Assembly: GCA_013398295.1 (NCBI GenBank)
Contig: VZSF01001078.1
Coordinates: 124,001-188,000 of the forward strand
Direction of reading: 5' to 3'
DNA length: 64,000 nt
Origin: Chionis minor
Lineage: Eukaryota > Chordata > Aves > Charadriiformes > Chionididae
The notes beneath the pieces are model-generated. The model saw only the letters and a program-made list of their open reading frames with translations. It did no database searches and was not told the DNA's origin. Made by a program: the position numbers and the translations under genes. Below are positions 52,534-64,000 of the stretch, in pieces (the stretch's first letter is position 1; every line of letters starts with the position of its first letter).

Positions 52534-52775
52534 TCAAATTATTGCCTTCCTACCTGAACCCCTTTCCTTCTTCCCACACTCCCTCAGGGGAAGAAATTCT
52601 CGTACTTCACAACGGCATCTCCTACTGGCAAATCTCAGGAGCAATATAGACCGGCGCAAAGAGGAGCTGCTTGACTTGCTTGAATGGGCAAAGCCCACAG
52701 CTGGGGTGGTTTTGCAAGATCTCCACTCCCATTTTGAAATGGCAGCAAAGCGGGCTAGACTTCCAAATGCGCCCG
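52534..52775 (+). other. Candidate unassigned exon inside CEP112 intron
   Basis: The segment is bounded by a strong acceptor (TTTTGTTTCTACAG) and a strong donor (CCCG|GTATGTG). One frame stays open across it (codons from 52532). It reads SQIIAFLPEPLSFFPHSLRG, then RNSRTSQRHLLLANLRSNID, RRKEELLDLLEWAKPTAGVV and LQDLHSHFEMAAKRARLPNA. A second acceptor, CCCACACTCCCTCAG, lies at 52573-52587. Phases would be 2 in and 1 out, so the exon cannot sit in the main CEP112 frame between the exons at 34782 and 59698. Joined to CEP112 it would end translation within 7 codons (first acceptor) or 28 codons (second). It could belong to a nested gene or be a poison or terminal alternative exon. I do not recognise the protein, and chance remains possible. 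Confidence 0.35.
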
Positions 52776-55572
52776 GTATGTGGGAGGTCACGTTATTTCA
52801 AGTGGGAGTTATTAATTCTGTACCTTTGAAAATCACCCCTTTTCTCTGATTCCTGACTGAAGAAACCTTCTCATAACGATGGCAGAAAACGGGCAACTGG
52901 CTCTTTTAGGGACACGTTTAAAAAGGTATTACCATTTGCATTTTCGTTCCATGTTGTAATTCACGTTCGGTACTCATGAAATAGTGTTTAGTGGTTAAAA
53001 TCATATATTAGGCATGAAGATTCCCAAATTTGCTGCTCTGCCATTGCGTCGTAGGACACCGTGCAGCTTGGTCTTTGCAGGACTCCTCTTTTCCCCCGCC
53101 CATACGTAGTCATTAAAGACTTCACCCAGACAATGAAGCTGAACTGATGGTAAAAGGGGAGGAGGACAGTAGTAGGAAAGCATTCAAGAGATTTAAAATA
53201 TCCCTTAAGCTGTTTTAATTTCTATTCCTGGGGAGCAACAAAGCATAAATTTTCTCTGCAGTCATAATAGTAATTGTAATGTTACCTATAGGATGGAAGA
53301 ATAATTTGTGTTATTAAACACAGTAACTATTTTCGGTATAAAATAATAGGGAGATTTTCTTCTCTGTTGCAGTAATGTTGGCCTTTGCATATAGGTTGTG
53401 GAAAACTTTGTTTGCAAAAACAAAGCTATTGTTTTAACAGAAACCACAGAAATTTTGCCTTTCATATTGAATCAGTAGCATAATGAGTAGTGGAGCAATA
53501 GTTCAACATCAAAGGAAACTTCTTGGATATATAGTGTGTTGCAACAACAGCAAAAAAGTTCCCACCAGAGAGGAATTTTGCCATATGTGAACAGCAAACA
53601 TATGTATTAGGTTAAAACCATAAGATTTCCTTTGCTTTACACCAAAAACAAGAGAGAACTTAAGTACAGAGGTTTTCAAACAATCGTGCGCTGGAATGCA
53701 GCACGGAGAACGTGCAGCGGCCGAGGTTCGGAGCAGTGCCAGTGGACAAAAGCTCTATGAAAACTCAAAAAGCTTTGAGGATGCAACAACGGTTTGGCTT
53801 CAGCATCAGTATTTCACTTTTTAAAAATACACGTGTTTTGCTCTGACTCATGGCATTACATCAGTGATCTTCGGAGATATACTTTCCCAATTTTTTATGG
53901 TAGTAATAAACCCACACAAGTTTGCTTATGTCCATAAAATATTTTAGCAAAAATAACAATTGCTTTAAAAATTCTGAGATTAATTTTGATGGGATACTGG
54001 GCCTGCTTTCTTTGAGTAATAGTTGCATTTGAGTCCGTAAATGGTGAGACCACCTAGTGTAAAGGAGAATTTTTTCCCAGACAGCCCATACTGACAGCTT
54101 CAGGGAGAGATAAAGGTACTCACGATTGAGTGTTTCTATGACAAAATTTTAAAGCATCTCCATATATAGTTCAGGAACAAAATTTACTTTCATTTTTGTT
54201 GACATTCACATGGATTTTCTTTAAAGTTCCAGAGCTAGGTTTTCTTCTCATGAACGGGGCGAGAAAATACATCAATGGATGTAATTTGAATTTAGAAGGC
54301 GCTTAAAGAGGGGTCTGTATACAGAATTATTGTTGGCACATGTTTTGAGGATGTAAAGTGGAAGCCTTCTTCTGTGGGCATTAGTAAGGAGATTATTAAA
54401 ACTACAGTAGGTAATTATGGTAGCTTTTATTACTGCATCTTTCATTAACTAATTATATTAATTTGGTAATGTTTGAAAAATTCTTTGAAGATGAAAAGTG
54501 CTAATGATTACTACCTTTAGTTGTAGTATTACTCCGCACCGGTCATAAATATTGAGGTCTTTTCTTGATACAGACGCACATCCATGTGTGCAGCATTGCT
54601 GGTACAGCTAATAAGAATTAGGTATATATATATCAAAAAAAGACTCCGCCTTTATCTGGCACAATCTGGTCATGATGAGCAGCGACTTCCCTGCTGACAG
54701 TTTTTGTTTCAATGTGAGAATACATTGGTATTTAACATTTTTTAGAAGGTCTTCCTTTCCTCATAAGTGTCACTTATTTATTCAACCCTCAGTAGCAGAG
54801 AGATAAATCCTTGTGATCCCAGACTTGCCACTGGTGTGATGGGAGCAGGGATAGAGCCCTGTCTGCTCTCAGGAGCACGCCAAAAGTAGGAAATTATTTC
54901 AGATTGAAGAAGCAAAACATCACACCTCTGTAAATACAGAATCTTCACAGTAATAACCAATGCCAAGTAATTAAAAATAATAATGGTTTCTGTTTATGTA
55001 ATTCTTCCAGAACTTAATTTTCTTTCAGGGAATCCAACACTTCTTTTTTAAAGTATGCTGTGGTTAAAGGATTATCAAATCAGTTTTCATATATTAAAGA
55101 CTAAATCCTTCATATATTCCCATTTTATACTTGTTCCTCTGATTCTTAGAACTCTTTCTCTTACCAGCTTTTAGTTGATTTAGATTAAGCCCTGTAACTA
55201 ATGCCAAAAATGTATTCCTGCCTTGAAAAGGGATTTTGTAACGCTGGCATCGTACCTTTTTGTCTCTCTGTGGCTCCTTGTCAAAACTATATGCTTTACA
55301 AGTTGGTTTTTTTTTTTTAAAAACCCCTCTTCTACAGCCTCAGCCTGGCACCCAGCAGTCAGGCAGAATTCCTGGGGTCCCCTGCATCCTCCTAGCATCT
55401 CCGTGAGGTCCAGGGGCCAAACTCCGCACTGACCCCACACGTGCTGCTCTCTTGTCTCCAACGTTCTCCGAGTTACCGTGAGCGGAGCTGGGTTTGAAAG
55501 AAATGTCAGGAAACGTTTTGCTGGTGCTAACCAAGCCGCAATACAGTACTGGGGGGAAAAAAAAGTGCCTAC
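52776..55572. other. CEP112 24.8-kb intron, third part
   Basis: AT-rich intron with long A+T stretches (for example 54400-54640). No further exon that would pair with the candidate at 52534 was found: no stretch combines a good acceptor, an open frame in the needed phase and a donor. Confidence 0.5.
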
Positions 55573-55763
55573 CCGGAAAGGCAGTTCGGATGTTCCTTTC
55601 TCCTGTGGTGTCAGCCAGTACCCAAACGTGTCATGGATCACAGTGACCGTGGTGGACTCGTCCACCAGCTCCACGTGAGGTCCCAAAATCTGACCGTAAT
55701 ATTTCAGTGGCGTAGCCTCAAAGCCGTTACTTTTCCCTGCCATCCTGCTTGCGTCTCTCAATG
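55573..55763 (-). other. Candidate unassigned antisense exon
   Basis: The minus-strand frame holds an ATG in good Kozak context (AGGATGG). It encodes 57 residues, beginning MAGKSNGFEATPLKYYGQIL, continuing GPHVELVDESTTVTVIHDTF and ending with GYWLTPQEKGTSELPFR. It reaches the donor CCGG|GTAGGC in phase 0. Upstream on the minus strand is an acceptor-like GGGTACAG with a weak pyrimidine tract and an in-frame stop just before. The frame stays open to 55198 (194 codons), but the part after the donor is low-quality sequence. The composition of the 57 residues looks protein-like (alternating beta-type pattern). I recognise no family. About one open frame this long is expected by chance in the window, so support is weak. 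Confidence 0.25.
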
Positions 55764-58700
55764 CTGTACCCGACCAAAACATTTACAACATGATTTTATT
55801 TTAGGATCCTTTCCATTTTTACAAATAAATCAAATGAAAGTTCCTTTTATACAGCTGTAATTCACCCACATTGTTGCAGTAGAGCTTATTATCTCATTTA
55901 CATTTTTAAGTGCCTTTCAAAGTGTAGGATATCTGGGCTGGAAAGCAAAACATTTAATTTCTTTGTTCTCGGGCCAACACAAAGCACTTCCAAGGTCAGG
56001 TATGATGTAGACTTTCAACAGCAAACATGTTTACATGGCATTTGAAAGCCGGTTTAACTGAAAAAAAAATACTGTCTTCATAACAGTGATGTAAGTCAAC
56101 TTAGCAAAGCTGGGGGACAGCGGTTAATTCTGTACCTGGAAAAATTTAACTAAATAAGTTAGGCTTTGTTTTCCATTCAGGGAAAAAACATCTGACACTT
56201 AAAAATTGGCCTGGTTTTTTTTACATTTTTTATCCGTATTTCTCCATCTCAGCAATTATTAAACACTCTGTTACTCTTTGGGCAAAATCTGAGCTTTGAA
56301 GCTGTAGAATAAAAACTGCATTTCTAAACAAAACAAAAGCCATTGTTTGATTCTACAAAGATGTTCTGTGGTGTACCTGGGGTAAGTCGTCCGCTGTTTT
56401 TAAGAGCACTCTACATGACAAAAGCTGCTCTGTTAGATGCAGCAGCAGATTTGAGGGTACTGGGTAGCTTCAGAAACAGCCATCAGCATTCAGGCTCTGG
56501 CCACTCCATATGAAGCTTTTTGACAATAGAGAGAATTTTCAGTGTGATCTTCAAAAGGACGCATTATTCATGACATCCGTCATGAATCCTCCTAGAAAAT
56601 TAAAATCATGGGCAACAAACTTGCTTACTTCTAATTACTATTTTCGGAGCTAATCATATGCAGGAATCTACAGCAACCATGAGATTTTGGATGTTACTTT
56701 TTTTTTTTTTTTTTTTGGCATGGCTTTGATCAAATACTGATCTTTTGGTTTCACTTTTTTGTCCTTGTGCTGCTAGGAGAGCTGAAATACCCAAATGAAC
56801 ATTAATTACTCATGGAATGTCCTTTATACACAAAACTAGATTCTACAAAGTGACCGGTAGGAGAGCTGGGATGCCACAGAGCGATAATCCAAAAATGCTC
56901 AACTTAGAGGTATTCAGGACTGATCAGAGGAATTAGTCTTTTTTTTATGCCATCCCAATACAAAACGCACTAACAGCCGGTTACGATGCGATTGGAAAAG
57001 TCTGTAAACTCATGCAGTTTGTTTTGGATAATTGATGAATGGATAATTATAAGTGCTAAGAGTTTGCTACACTTGTCTGCCATAGTAAAAATACCTGATT
57101 TCTAAATTGTACTTGTTGAAGACATTGGCTGCTCTCCTAATGAAACATAATATGTGCACTCCACACTGGCAGACGCTATCTGGAGCGGGTGCACCTAGCA
57201 AAGACTATGTGTCATCTGAATTTCCCAAATTAAATTACTTGAAGATGTGTTGCAAACCCTCAGATTTAAAGGAACCTCTCATTTTCTGCTCTGTATGTCT
57301 GTTGTAAATAAGAAAAAGTAAAAATGGAGAAATTAAGGGAGGAAAGAGCGGAGCACCGATTCTCTTCTTTGCCACCATGAGGTCGCTGGCTTTACCAGGA
57401 ACAATTTGAGCTCCCGTTTTGGATTCAGTGCTTGCAGGTTTGTGCGATGGAGTGTGGTGGAAATCTGTTCTCTGGGACAGATGTGTGCATATCTATATGA
57501 AATCTCTGTAGATACCTATACCTATACATCATATGGATGCGTGCATACATGCTGTCTCTTGACCATCTTCAAAGTCTTGTGAAAGAGTGAAACTTGCTCT
57601 TGAGCACCCGGAAGGAGGCCAGGCGGGACGACTGATGTGTGGAGAGGTTTCCTCCTTCCTTATAGTTCACCGTGCCGAGCTATTTGGACTCTATAAGCTG
57701 ATCAAGTGGAAATAGCAGGAGAAGGCAGGTCATAGTTTGTAATTTATCCCAAAACGTGCTCTGTGACTGTTCCTGCGGGTCATCCTGCACTGGTTGTATC
57801 TGGACGCTTTGGAGTTACGGCAGGACTTCTGTCAAATCAGTTGGGTCATCTTGCTGATACGTGGAACGGCCCTGCTCCTTACTGCATTTCTACATTTTAG
57901 TTTTTAAATCAAAGTATGCTTGCTTGTATTTTACCTTACAAAATCACTTGTACCAAAAGGAAAGAAAACCCCTACAATTCACACATATATTTCATTATAT
58001 TAATGCAAATTCCTGGTACTGCCAGACTTGTTGAGTATTGAAGACTGGTTATATATTCAAAGCCTGGATTTCAACATTTCTCAGAAGCGGTGATAGCATA
58101 AAAGTCCCTGGGCAGATTTGAAGTTCACGCTCGGGTCTGGTTAAATTTTTTGGCATCAGAACATGTAATAGTCTTATAGCTAGAAGACTTTAAAGTTAAT
58201 GCCTGGCATCACTTCAAAACAATGTGCGAGATCTATCATAAGTAGTCCTCTTATCTTATCTCAATAGCAATTTTATCCTGTAAATGATTTGAGAGTACAG
58301 TATTTTAGTGCTGTGGAAAAGAGCAAGGGGTTGTTTTTTTTTGCTGTGGAATCTGTGCCCTGGGATCATGGTTTAGGTACGGCTGTCGTGCATGGGGGAA
58401 GCAAGTGTTCCCCGCGCGGCGTGTTCCGCGCAGCACACCGGGAATCCCTGGGCTCGTCGGGCTGCCGGCGGCTCTGCGGAAGGTCCCTGTGCAGCTCTGC
58501 TTTGTGCAAACCAACCCGGGAGGCGCCTTCGGTGTCATTTATAGCATATCCAGCGTGAATCCCTTCCCGGGTCCAGTCCTGACCCCGCGCCACGCTTTTC
58601 GGCTGATGGGCAGCAATGCCCTCATTTCCTGGCATACAAAAGATAACTCCAAATATTCCCTTTCTGCTGCCACAGCCGCCTCTGTGCTGGTGTCAATCTC

Positions 58701-59697
58701 ACATCCACATTGTGCACTTTGCTTCAAGTCAGCACTTGCAGTTAACAATGCCTTTATTCAAGCTGACAACATAACTAAGCTTTTAGTAAATGTGTAAGTA
58801 AATGTTAAGTGTGTATTCAAACATTCAACAATGAGTAGGAAACCTTAAAAAAAAAAAAAATCTTTGAAACTTTGTATTGTTTGTTTGGTGTGTTTCTGTT
58901 AGAAATAACATAGGCTATCAGTTCCTTGGGGCATGACTGTTCTTTTGTTAAGCCTATAACAAAAAGATCAAGGCTCTGAGGGACTGCCGTAATAAAAATA
59001 AATATATACGAAGAACAATAATGACAGAATAAATTTGTCAATGCGTTTTATGAGCTTGATTTAGAAGTGATTATTTCTGAACTAAATAAAGGCTGGATAG
59101 TTGTGGTAAAGTGACATGATCATAATATTCCTTTTATTTATTGTCATTTATACTTCATTTGTAGATCACATGCTAGACTTGACTACAGGGCGGGAGAGGA
59201 GCCCCTCATCTCGGCGAGCATCCCGTTTCAATAATATGGAATACATTTTCACTGCAAATTCCAGACGTGGTTTTGCAGAGCGGGGATTATTCTTCTGACT
59301 TAAAGGAAAAGTTACTGGTGCACTGCAAAAGTGTTCATGGGAAGTACAAATTGTACGTGGGATCGTACAAATAAGACGAGAGCTTTGCAATAGTGAGCGC
59401 AATTGTTGCAATTGCAGCATTTCCATTTCCCTTTCAGTCTTTGAGGATATTTGCTATATTTTTAGTGTGAATACTTGTAGCCTATAAGATAGGACTGCCA
59501 AGAGGCAACACCTCCTGCTCAATCAGTGCTTCCACCTGTGCAGAATAACTTTGGGTGGCCAAACTGTGTCCGTCACCCAAGAGTTGTGCTGCCACTGCAC
59601 TCTTTTCTTCAGCAGCTCGTTGAAGGACGTTACCTAGAGGTTTTTCTGTTTTCTACCGTCCCATGTTCCTCACCTGTGTTTTTTGGTATTGTTTCAG
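55764..59697. other. CEP112 24.8-kb intron, last part
   Basis: Intron with a 19-T run at 56698-56716, a CpG-rich patch at about 58380-58600 and a 14-A run at 58847-58860. The CpG patch carries overlapping frames on both strands (longest 58405-58797 plus, 130 codons), none bounded by splice sites. The final stretch leads into the T-rich acceptor at 59697. Confidence 0.5.
58380..58600. other. Small CpG-rich patch
   Basis: About 220 bp with dense CpG, including CCCCGCGCGGCGTGTTCCGC, within an AT-rich intron. It might be a small CpG island or a recently inserted GC-rich sequence. No promoter elements could be assigned. Confidence 0.35.
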
Positions 59698-59787
59698 GCC
59701 TTACAAGATGAAGTGGAAAGTCTGCGCAGTCAGGTGAGGGCTGCAGAGAAGAAGCTGCAACGCAGGGAGCTGGAGGCCCACGAGCAG
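59698..59787 (+). CDS. CEP112: CEP112 internal coding exon (30 codons)
   Basis: The exon encodes 30 residues, starting ALQDEVESLRSQVRAAEKKL and ending with ELEAHEQ. The acceptor is TATTGTTTCAG after a T-rich tract and the annotated donor is GAGCAG|GTACCG. The length is 90 bp, phase 0 at both ends. The pattern LQDExExxxxQVRxAEKKLQxxELExxEQ matches CEP112 as recalled. This is the last coding exon found here. The family's final segment, which I recall as about 55 further residues, was not found before position 64000. The true donor is modest (GTACCG), while a textbook CAG|GTGAGG lies inside the exon at 59731-59739. Using that one would drop 18 residues in frame. Confidence 0.9.
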
Positions 59788-62700
59788 GTACCGGGTGCTG
59801 TCGTCCCCCCCCTCCTCCCCATCCTCTTCCCTTGGGCAAGGAGGTTCGATGTTTAAAAATAATATCTTGCTTCAAAGCAAAAGCACATATTTTCCTGCAA
59901 AATTTTCAGCTAGCTTTCTTTTCTGGTTTTTTGGTAATAAAAGAGAATTAAACTGTCTGAACCCTACAGGCAAATACTTATCTCATGCTCTCTATTTCAA
60001 GTTGGTATTTCAACTATTCTAGCTGTTAAATGATGCATTTATTTTTTGAACTAACTATACTGTTTTAATAGAGGTTTCTGAGACTATTCTAACCTGTTGT
60101 TTAATGGCTTGTTTGAAGAGAATTATAATTGGACAGTAACTGAGCTAAAAATAATCTTTATTCCCCATCTTATGCATTCATTGTCTTAGTATGTCGTCTG
60201 TAAACAGTTCCCTATGATTAATAGTGCTAAAACTATTCTGGACACTTTCAGGGAAATCAGAGATTTAGTGTGCTTCAAGGAAAATAGTGTATGTAGCTTA
60301 CAGACTGATACTGAAACGGAAAATCAATGATCTACATTCAGACCAGATTAAATTGAAGTATTTGGGAAAATACACAGGTAGTGGGTATCTGAATCACATA
60401 CGAATTTACAGATTTTTAATACTGAGTGTTTTTTGCAGCATTTGAGAACTTTACTCGGTGTCGAGTATCCATAACACATATCCTATATACATTTCTAAAC
60501 GTATACCTGAAGGAATAGTAAGTTGGAGTGCTTGTAGAGGAGTAATAATCGTTAATTTCAGATATTTTTTTTCCCCATCGCCGTGTTTGTCATCCTACTT
60601 GCACGTGGGAACCCTCATTCACCCTTGGTGTTTCTGTTCAGGCGTTGGCTCTCAGGAGAGTGGGTGATGAGCTGTTCTGCTCTCTGCCCCCTCTGCTTCC
60701 CAAATCTGGGTGCTGGTCAGGGTCTCCCTTGGCTGCAGCGCTTGCAGAATCAGAGGAGTTTGGGGTAACGAGTGAGTTGGCCTGAGAGCATTGCATTTTG
60801 TCTTCAAAGAGTCGCCTGGAAAAGAAGAAGGAAAATTAGCTCTTTGGTGCATGGTTGTCTTCCCAGGGAACAGCACTGGCCTGCACGCTGTGAGAGTCCT
60901 CTTCCAAATCTCTTTTTTTTTTTTTAGCTTTTTTCTTTAATCTTTTCCACTGCCGTTTTGCTTTTTTTCTGACCCATTGAAAGTCCTGATCCCATTTGAA
61001 GAGGATCCAGAAGAAGAAACAATAAAACCGACTTGTGAAATACAGAGGTAGAAGGCTAGACGTGCAGATTCACAGGATGGGCCCCCCTTCCTGCCTTCAA
61101 GGTTTTGTCTCCCGTGAGCATCTGGTCCAAACCAACCTACAGGACCGGCCTGTCCCCACTAAATGAACGAAGGTCTAGCTCAGCTGGTAACGTCCCATTC
61201 CCCAGCAGAAATGGAACAGAAACATTACTTAAATGGCACAGCTTAGAGCTTTTCCTGCAAGGTGGTAATGTGTTAGCAGACTTATGGTAATGCTCATATC
61301 TGAGTTTGTCAGCGGTCTCGTCTCAGCCATTCATCCGTTGGGACTTTCTGACGAGGCTGGAGCCATTGAGGATGGTTTTGTTTAGGTGGCTTTGGTCTAT
61401 TTTGCAGACAAACATTTTAAAAGTTGTTAGTGTGTCTTCTCTGTGACTGGGTAATCCATTAGTTACGCTTATCTCTCCAGAAGAAAAAGGGAAAAGTGAC
61501 AGCTCTGACATATTTCCAGTTATTATGTTTTGGCCAAGCTACCTGTAAACGTGTTCATCAAGTGTTAACCATAGCTAATGACTCATCAGCTGATCGGGGA
61601 GTTGAAATATTTAAGGCAGTAACTTAGAACTTGCTTTCTGCTTTTACCAAATATTGTCTGAATCACAACTGCATAAAACATCAAATTGGCGCTGGCGCTA
61701 TTACAAAGGCCACTTTTCTGAGTTTTTACATGTCTATAAATAAGGAGGAGAGAGAGGGTTAAACAGCTTCTGTTTTTCATTAAAAGGAAAAATCTTGTGT
61801 TTTGATTCTATAACAACAACAAACAAATGAATGAGACATGAAAAAACATTTTGTTGTGCTTTTAATTAAAAATAAAAAGCTGTTTCTCGTTATGGCTTGT
61901 TGGGTGGTATCTTAGTGCTCCATGTTCGTCTTTTTTTCAGTGCAATGTCCTTATAACTCTTCAGTCTCCAAGAGTGACTGACGGATCCACAAAGCTTAAC
62001 TCTTTGTTACGATAACCCTCTGGTGATCGCACTGAGTTAACCTTTCTTTGTTGTCCTTATCCAGAGAGACAGAGACAAACTAGCCTATAAATAAGGAGGG
62101 GAAATATGTTGGAAGGACGCTGGTGGCAAGCCCTGAGCTGTCTCGAGGCGAGCATGGTGCTGCAGTGGAAGATGAGCTGTTGTTTTTATGGAGCTTTTTC
62201 ATTCCAGTACTTCATGTTCTTGTATGAACTTGTGTTTACTCCCGTTTACTTTTTCCATCCTCTTTTCGGTGTGAGTAGATGCCATGACGTTATTTCTGTG
62301 TTGTTTCAACAGTGGGGCAGTATGGCGACAGTATCTGAATGATGAGTCCCGATCCGGAGCAATGTATGTTTGTCAAAAGTGCCTGGGAACTTCTCCCACT
62401 TTGACTAACCTAAATGATTTAATCTTTTCCATAAAGGTTTGTCCTGTCTCAGCTACGCGTGGTCTTCTAGGACAATGGTCCGTGCGTTCAGTAACGTGGC
62501 ACTTCTAGATTGGAGCCTCAGAACTGTACCATCTTTCTTCATGTCGAAATGCTGGATGTTTCATTCAAAAATTAGATGTCCACCCACTTGAGAGATACGT
62601 GATTGTATTCTTGGAAAGTGGCAAACCAGCAGTAAATATAGTGCAACTCGCATTTAATATATAGATTTTTGTCTAAAGGGTTTTTTGATCTATAGTCTCA

Positions 62701-64000
62701 AGACAGTAAAAGCAGTCTGGGAAGGTTCCTAGGAAATCTGGGTGTGTCCAAACCTTTTCCTTGCAAAGCAATGCCGAAGTTTCTTCTCTCTCAGTACTAT
62801 GTAACTCTGGGAACCGGCTTCCCCTCAACTAATCCCATTTGGGTTCTGTTCCTGTATTGTGTACTCCTGTAGTGTATCACTTGGTTGTCTCTCGTACGTG
62901 CCTAGGTCTAACATAAGACAAGATTTCTGATGGAAAGATCTTTCATTCTACTAAAAATCTTTCTCTTTCTTGAGTCAGATGGCTTTGTGCAGTTGTCAGT
63001 CATAGTTAAAAAATCTAAATTGTTCCTACAGCAGACTTTACATCCTGTGAATGTGTAATTAAAAATGACGCACACCACGGAGAGCTTAAGCGTGTGCCTT
63101 AATGAATCGGGGAATTTAGGCATGTGCAACAGATTTTGCTGAATTGGGGGCTGTATAAAAATGAATGGTAGTGATCTTCTCACTTTATTACCTAGATTTC
63201 TTTAGAATACCTCATTTCATTTCAAATTCCTTTTTGTAAGGGTAATCACCTGAAGTCAGTATACTAAAGAACTCCAAGAGTCTCTTTTGAGCATTACAAA
63301 CAATAATTTCTCAGAAAAAAACCCCTATTTTTTTCATTCCTTGTTCAAATGTTTTTAACTATAGGGGTGGATTGAGTATGATGTAAAATTTCTAATTGGG
63401 GATAATAAGAGGGGAAAAAAGTTCCTCATGTTCACAAACAACTGAAGTAGCAACACTATAGATACTCAAACTGCAGGAATACTCCTCCACGCAGTCAAGT
63501 CACAAATAGAGTCTTAAAGGAGAGAGATTCTCTGAAGACAGAAAATCAATTATGTTCCATTCATGAATATTACTGAGGAAATGAGGGAGAATGCCAATGT
63601 AGATTTCCAGCCCTTTAATTTCTTTTTTCTCAAATAGATTATAGAAAAGGGAGAAAGGAGTTATCAGAATAAGGATGTCGTAGAAGTATTTGGAATAAAA
63701 TGGAACAGCTTAGTTTAAGTGGATTTCACTCATGTTCAAATGAAAACAGGAGGGATAATTGTAAAAGAGCTATGATTCAAAAGCATTCAGCGAGTTTTCA
63801 TTTTTAATGTTTATTATTCTGACTTGCTCAATTTTTCATGAGTGCTGGATATTTACCACATTCAGCCTGACTTACTGTTTCCATGCCAACTAAATATATT
63901 TGTTCTCAGATGAATGCTGTGATGCACCGTGCGGAAATTTTAGTTGCCGTGTAGCACCGACAACTTCCAACATTTGCCACACCTTCTCCTTGACGGGAAT
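59788..64000. other. CEP112 intron downstream of last exon seen
   Basis: Intron running to the window end. It starts with the donor GTACCG and a C-rich stretch (59800-59830), then is AT-rich. I searched for the remaining C-terminal CEP112 coding sequence by eye and found none. Open frames of 60-91 codons here appear to be chance. Confidence 0.5.

Noticed and set aside
55198..55572. Continuation of the 194-codon minus-strand frame
   Set aside because: After the donor-like site at 55572 the product becomes compositionally irregular. One such length is expected by chance in 64 kb, so only the first 57 residues are kept as a weak candidate.
1..64000. tRNA, rRNA, snRNA or CRISPR features
   Set aside because: No tRNA B-box with a cloverleaf, no rRNA or U-RNA sequence and no spaced direct-repeat array were seen.

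Overview
The window is vertebrate nuclear DNA, almost certainly from a bird. It holds no bacterial-style gene arrays. Its dispersed repeats are of avian type: 5'-truncated CR1 LINE 3' ends, some with the ATTCTATG octamer tail, and an LTR resembling bird ERVL-type LTRs. Older CR1 remnants resemble turtle-type copies. The species cannot be read from the sequence.

Nearly everything here is intron of one plus-strand gene. Four short in-phase exons lie at 14351-14581, 30891-30953, 34782-34919 and 59698-59787. Each has an AG acceptor and a GT donor, each is a multiple of three, and all intervening introns are phase 0. Joined, they give 174 residues of uninterrupted, charged, heptad-like alpha-helix. 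From memory these match the C-terminal coiled-coil part of CEP112 (CCDC46), a centrosomal protein. The start, the upstream exons and the last exons lie outside the window. Internal introns are about 16.3, 3.8 and 24.8 kb.

Layout: 1-14350 is upstream intron with an LTR (about 2900-3441), a duplicated hairpin (11956-12034) and a CR1 3' end (13536-13985) about 370 bp before the first exon. 14582-30890 is intron with an old CR1 (about 21575-21960), a young CR1 fragment (about 26710-26815), a bare CR1 tail (28639-28670) and a 39-T tract. 30954-34781 is a short intron. 34920-59697 is the largest intron. It holds a young CR1 (46921-47180), a degraded CR1 (about 48370-48500), a splice-flanked plus-strand candidate exon (52534-52775) and a weaker minus-strand candidate exon (55573-55763). 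59788-64000 is intron again.

The most interesting items are the two unassigned candidate exons in the large intron, an in-frame internal donor in the last CEP112 exon that looks stronger than the one annotated, and the duplicated hairpin whose two arms changed in a pairing-preserving way. No complete novel system is visible. Most open frames of 60-190 codons are what chance gives in DNA of this length and composition.
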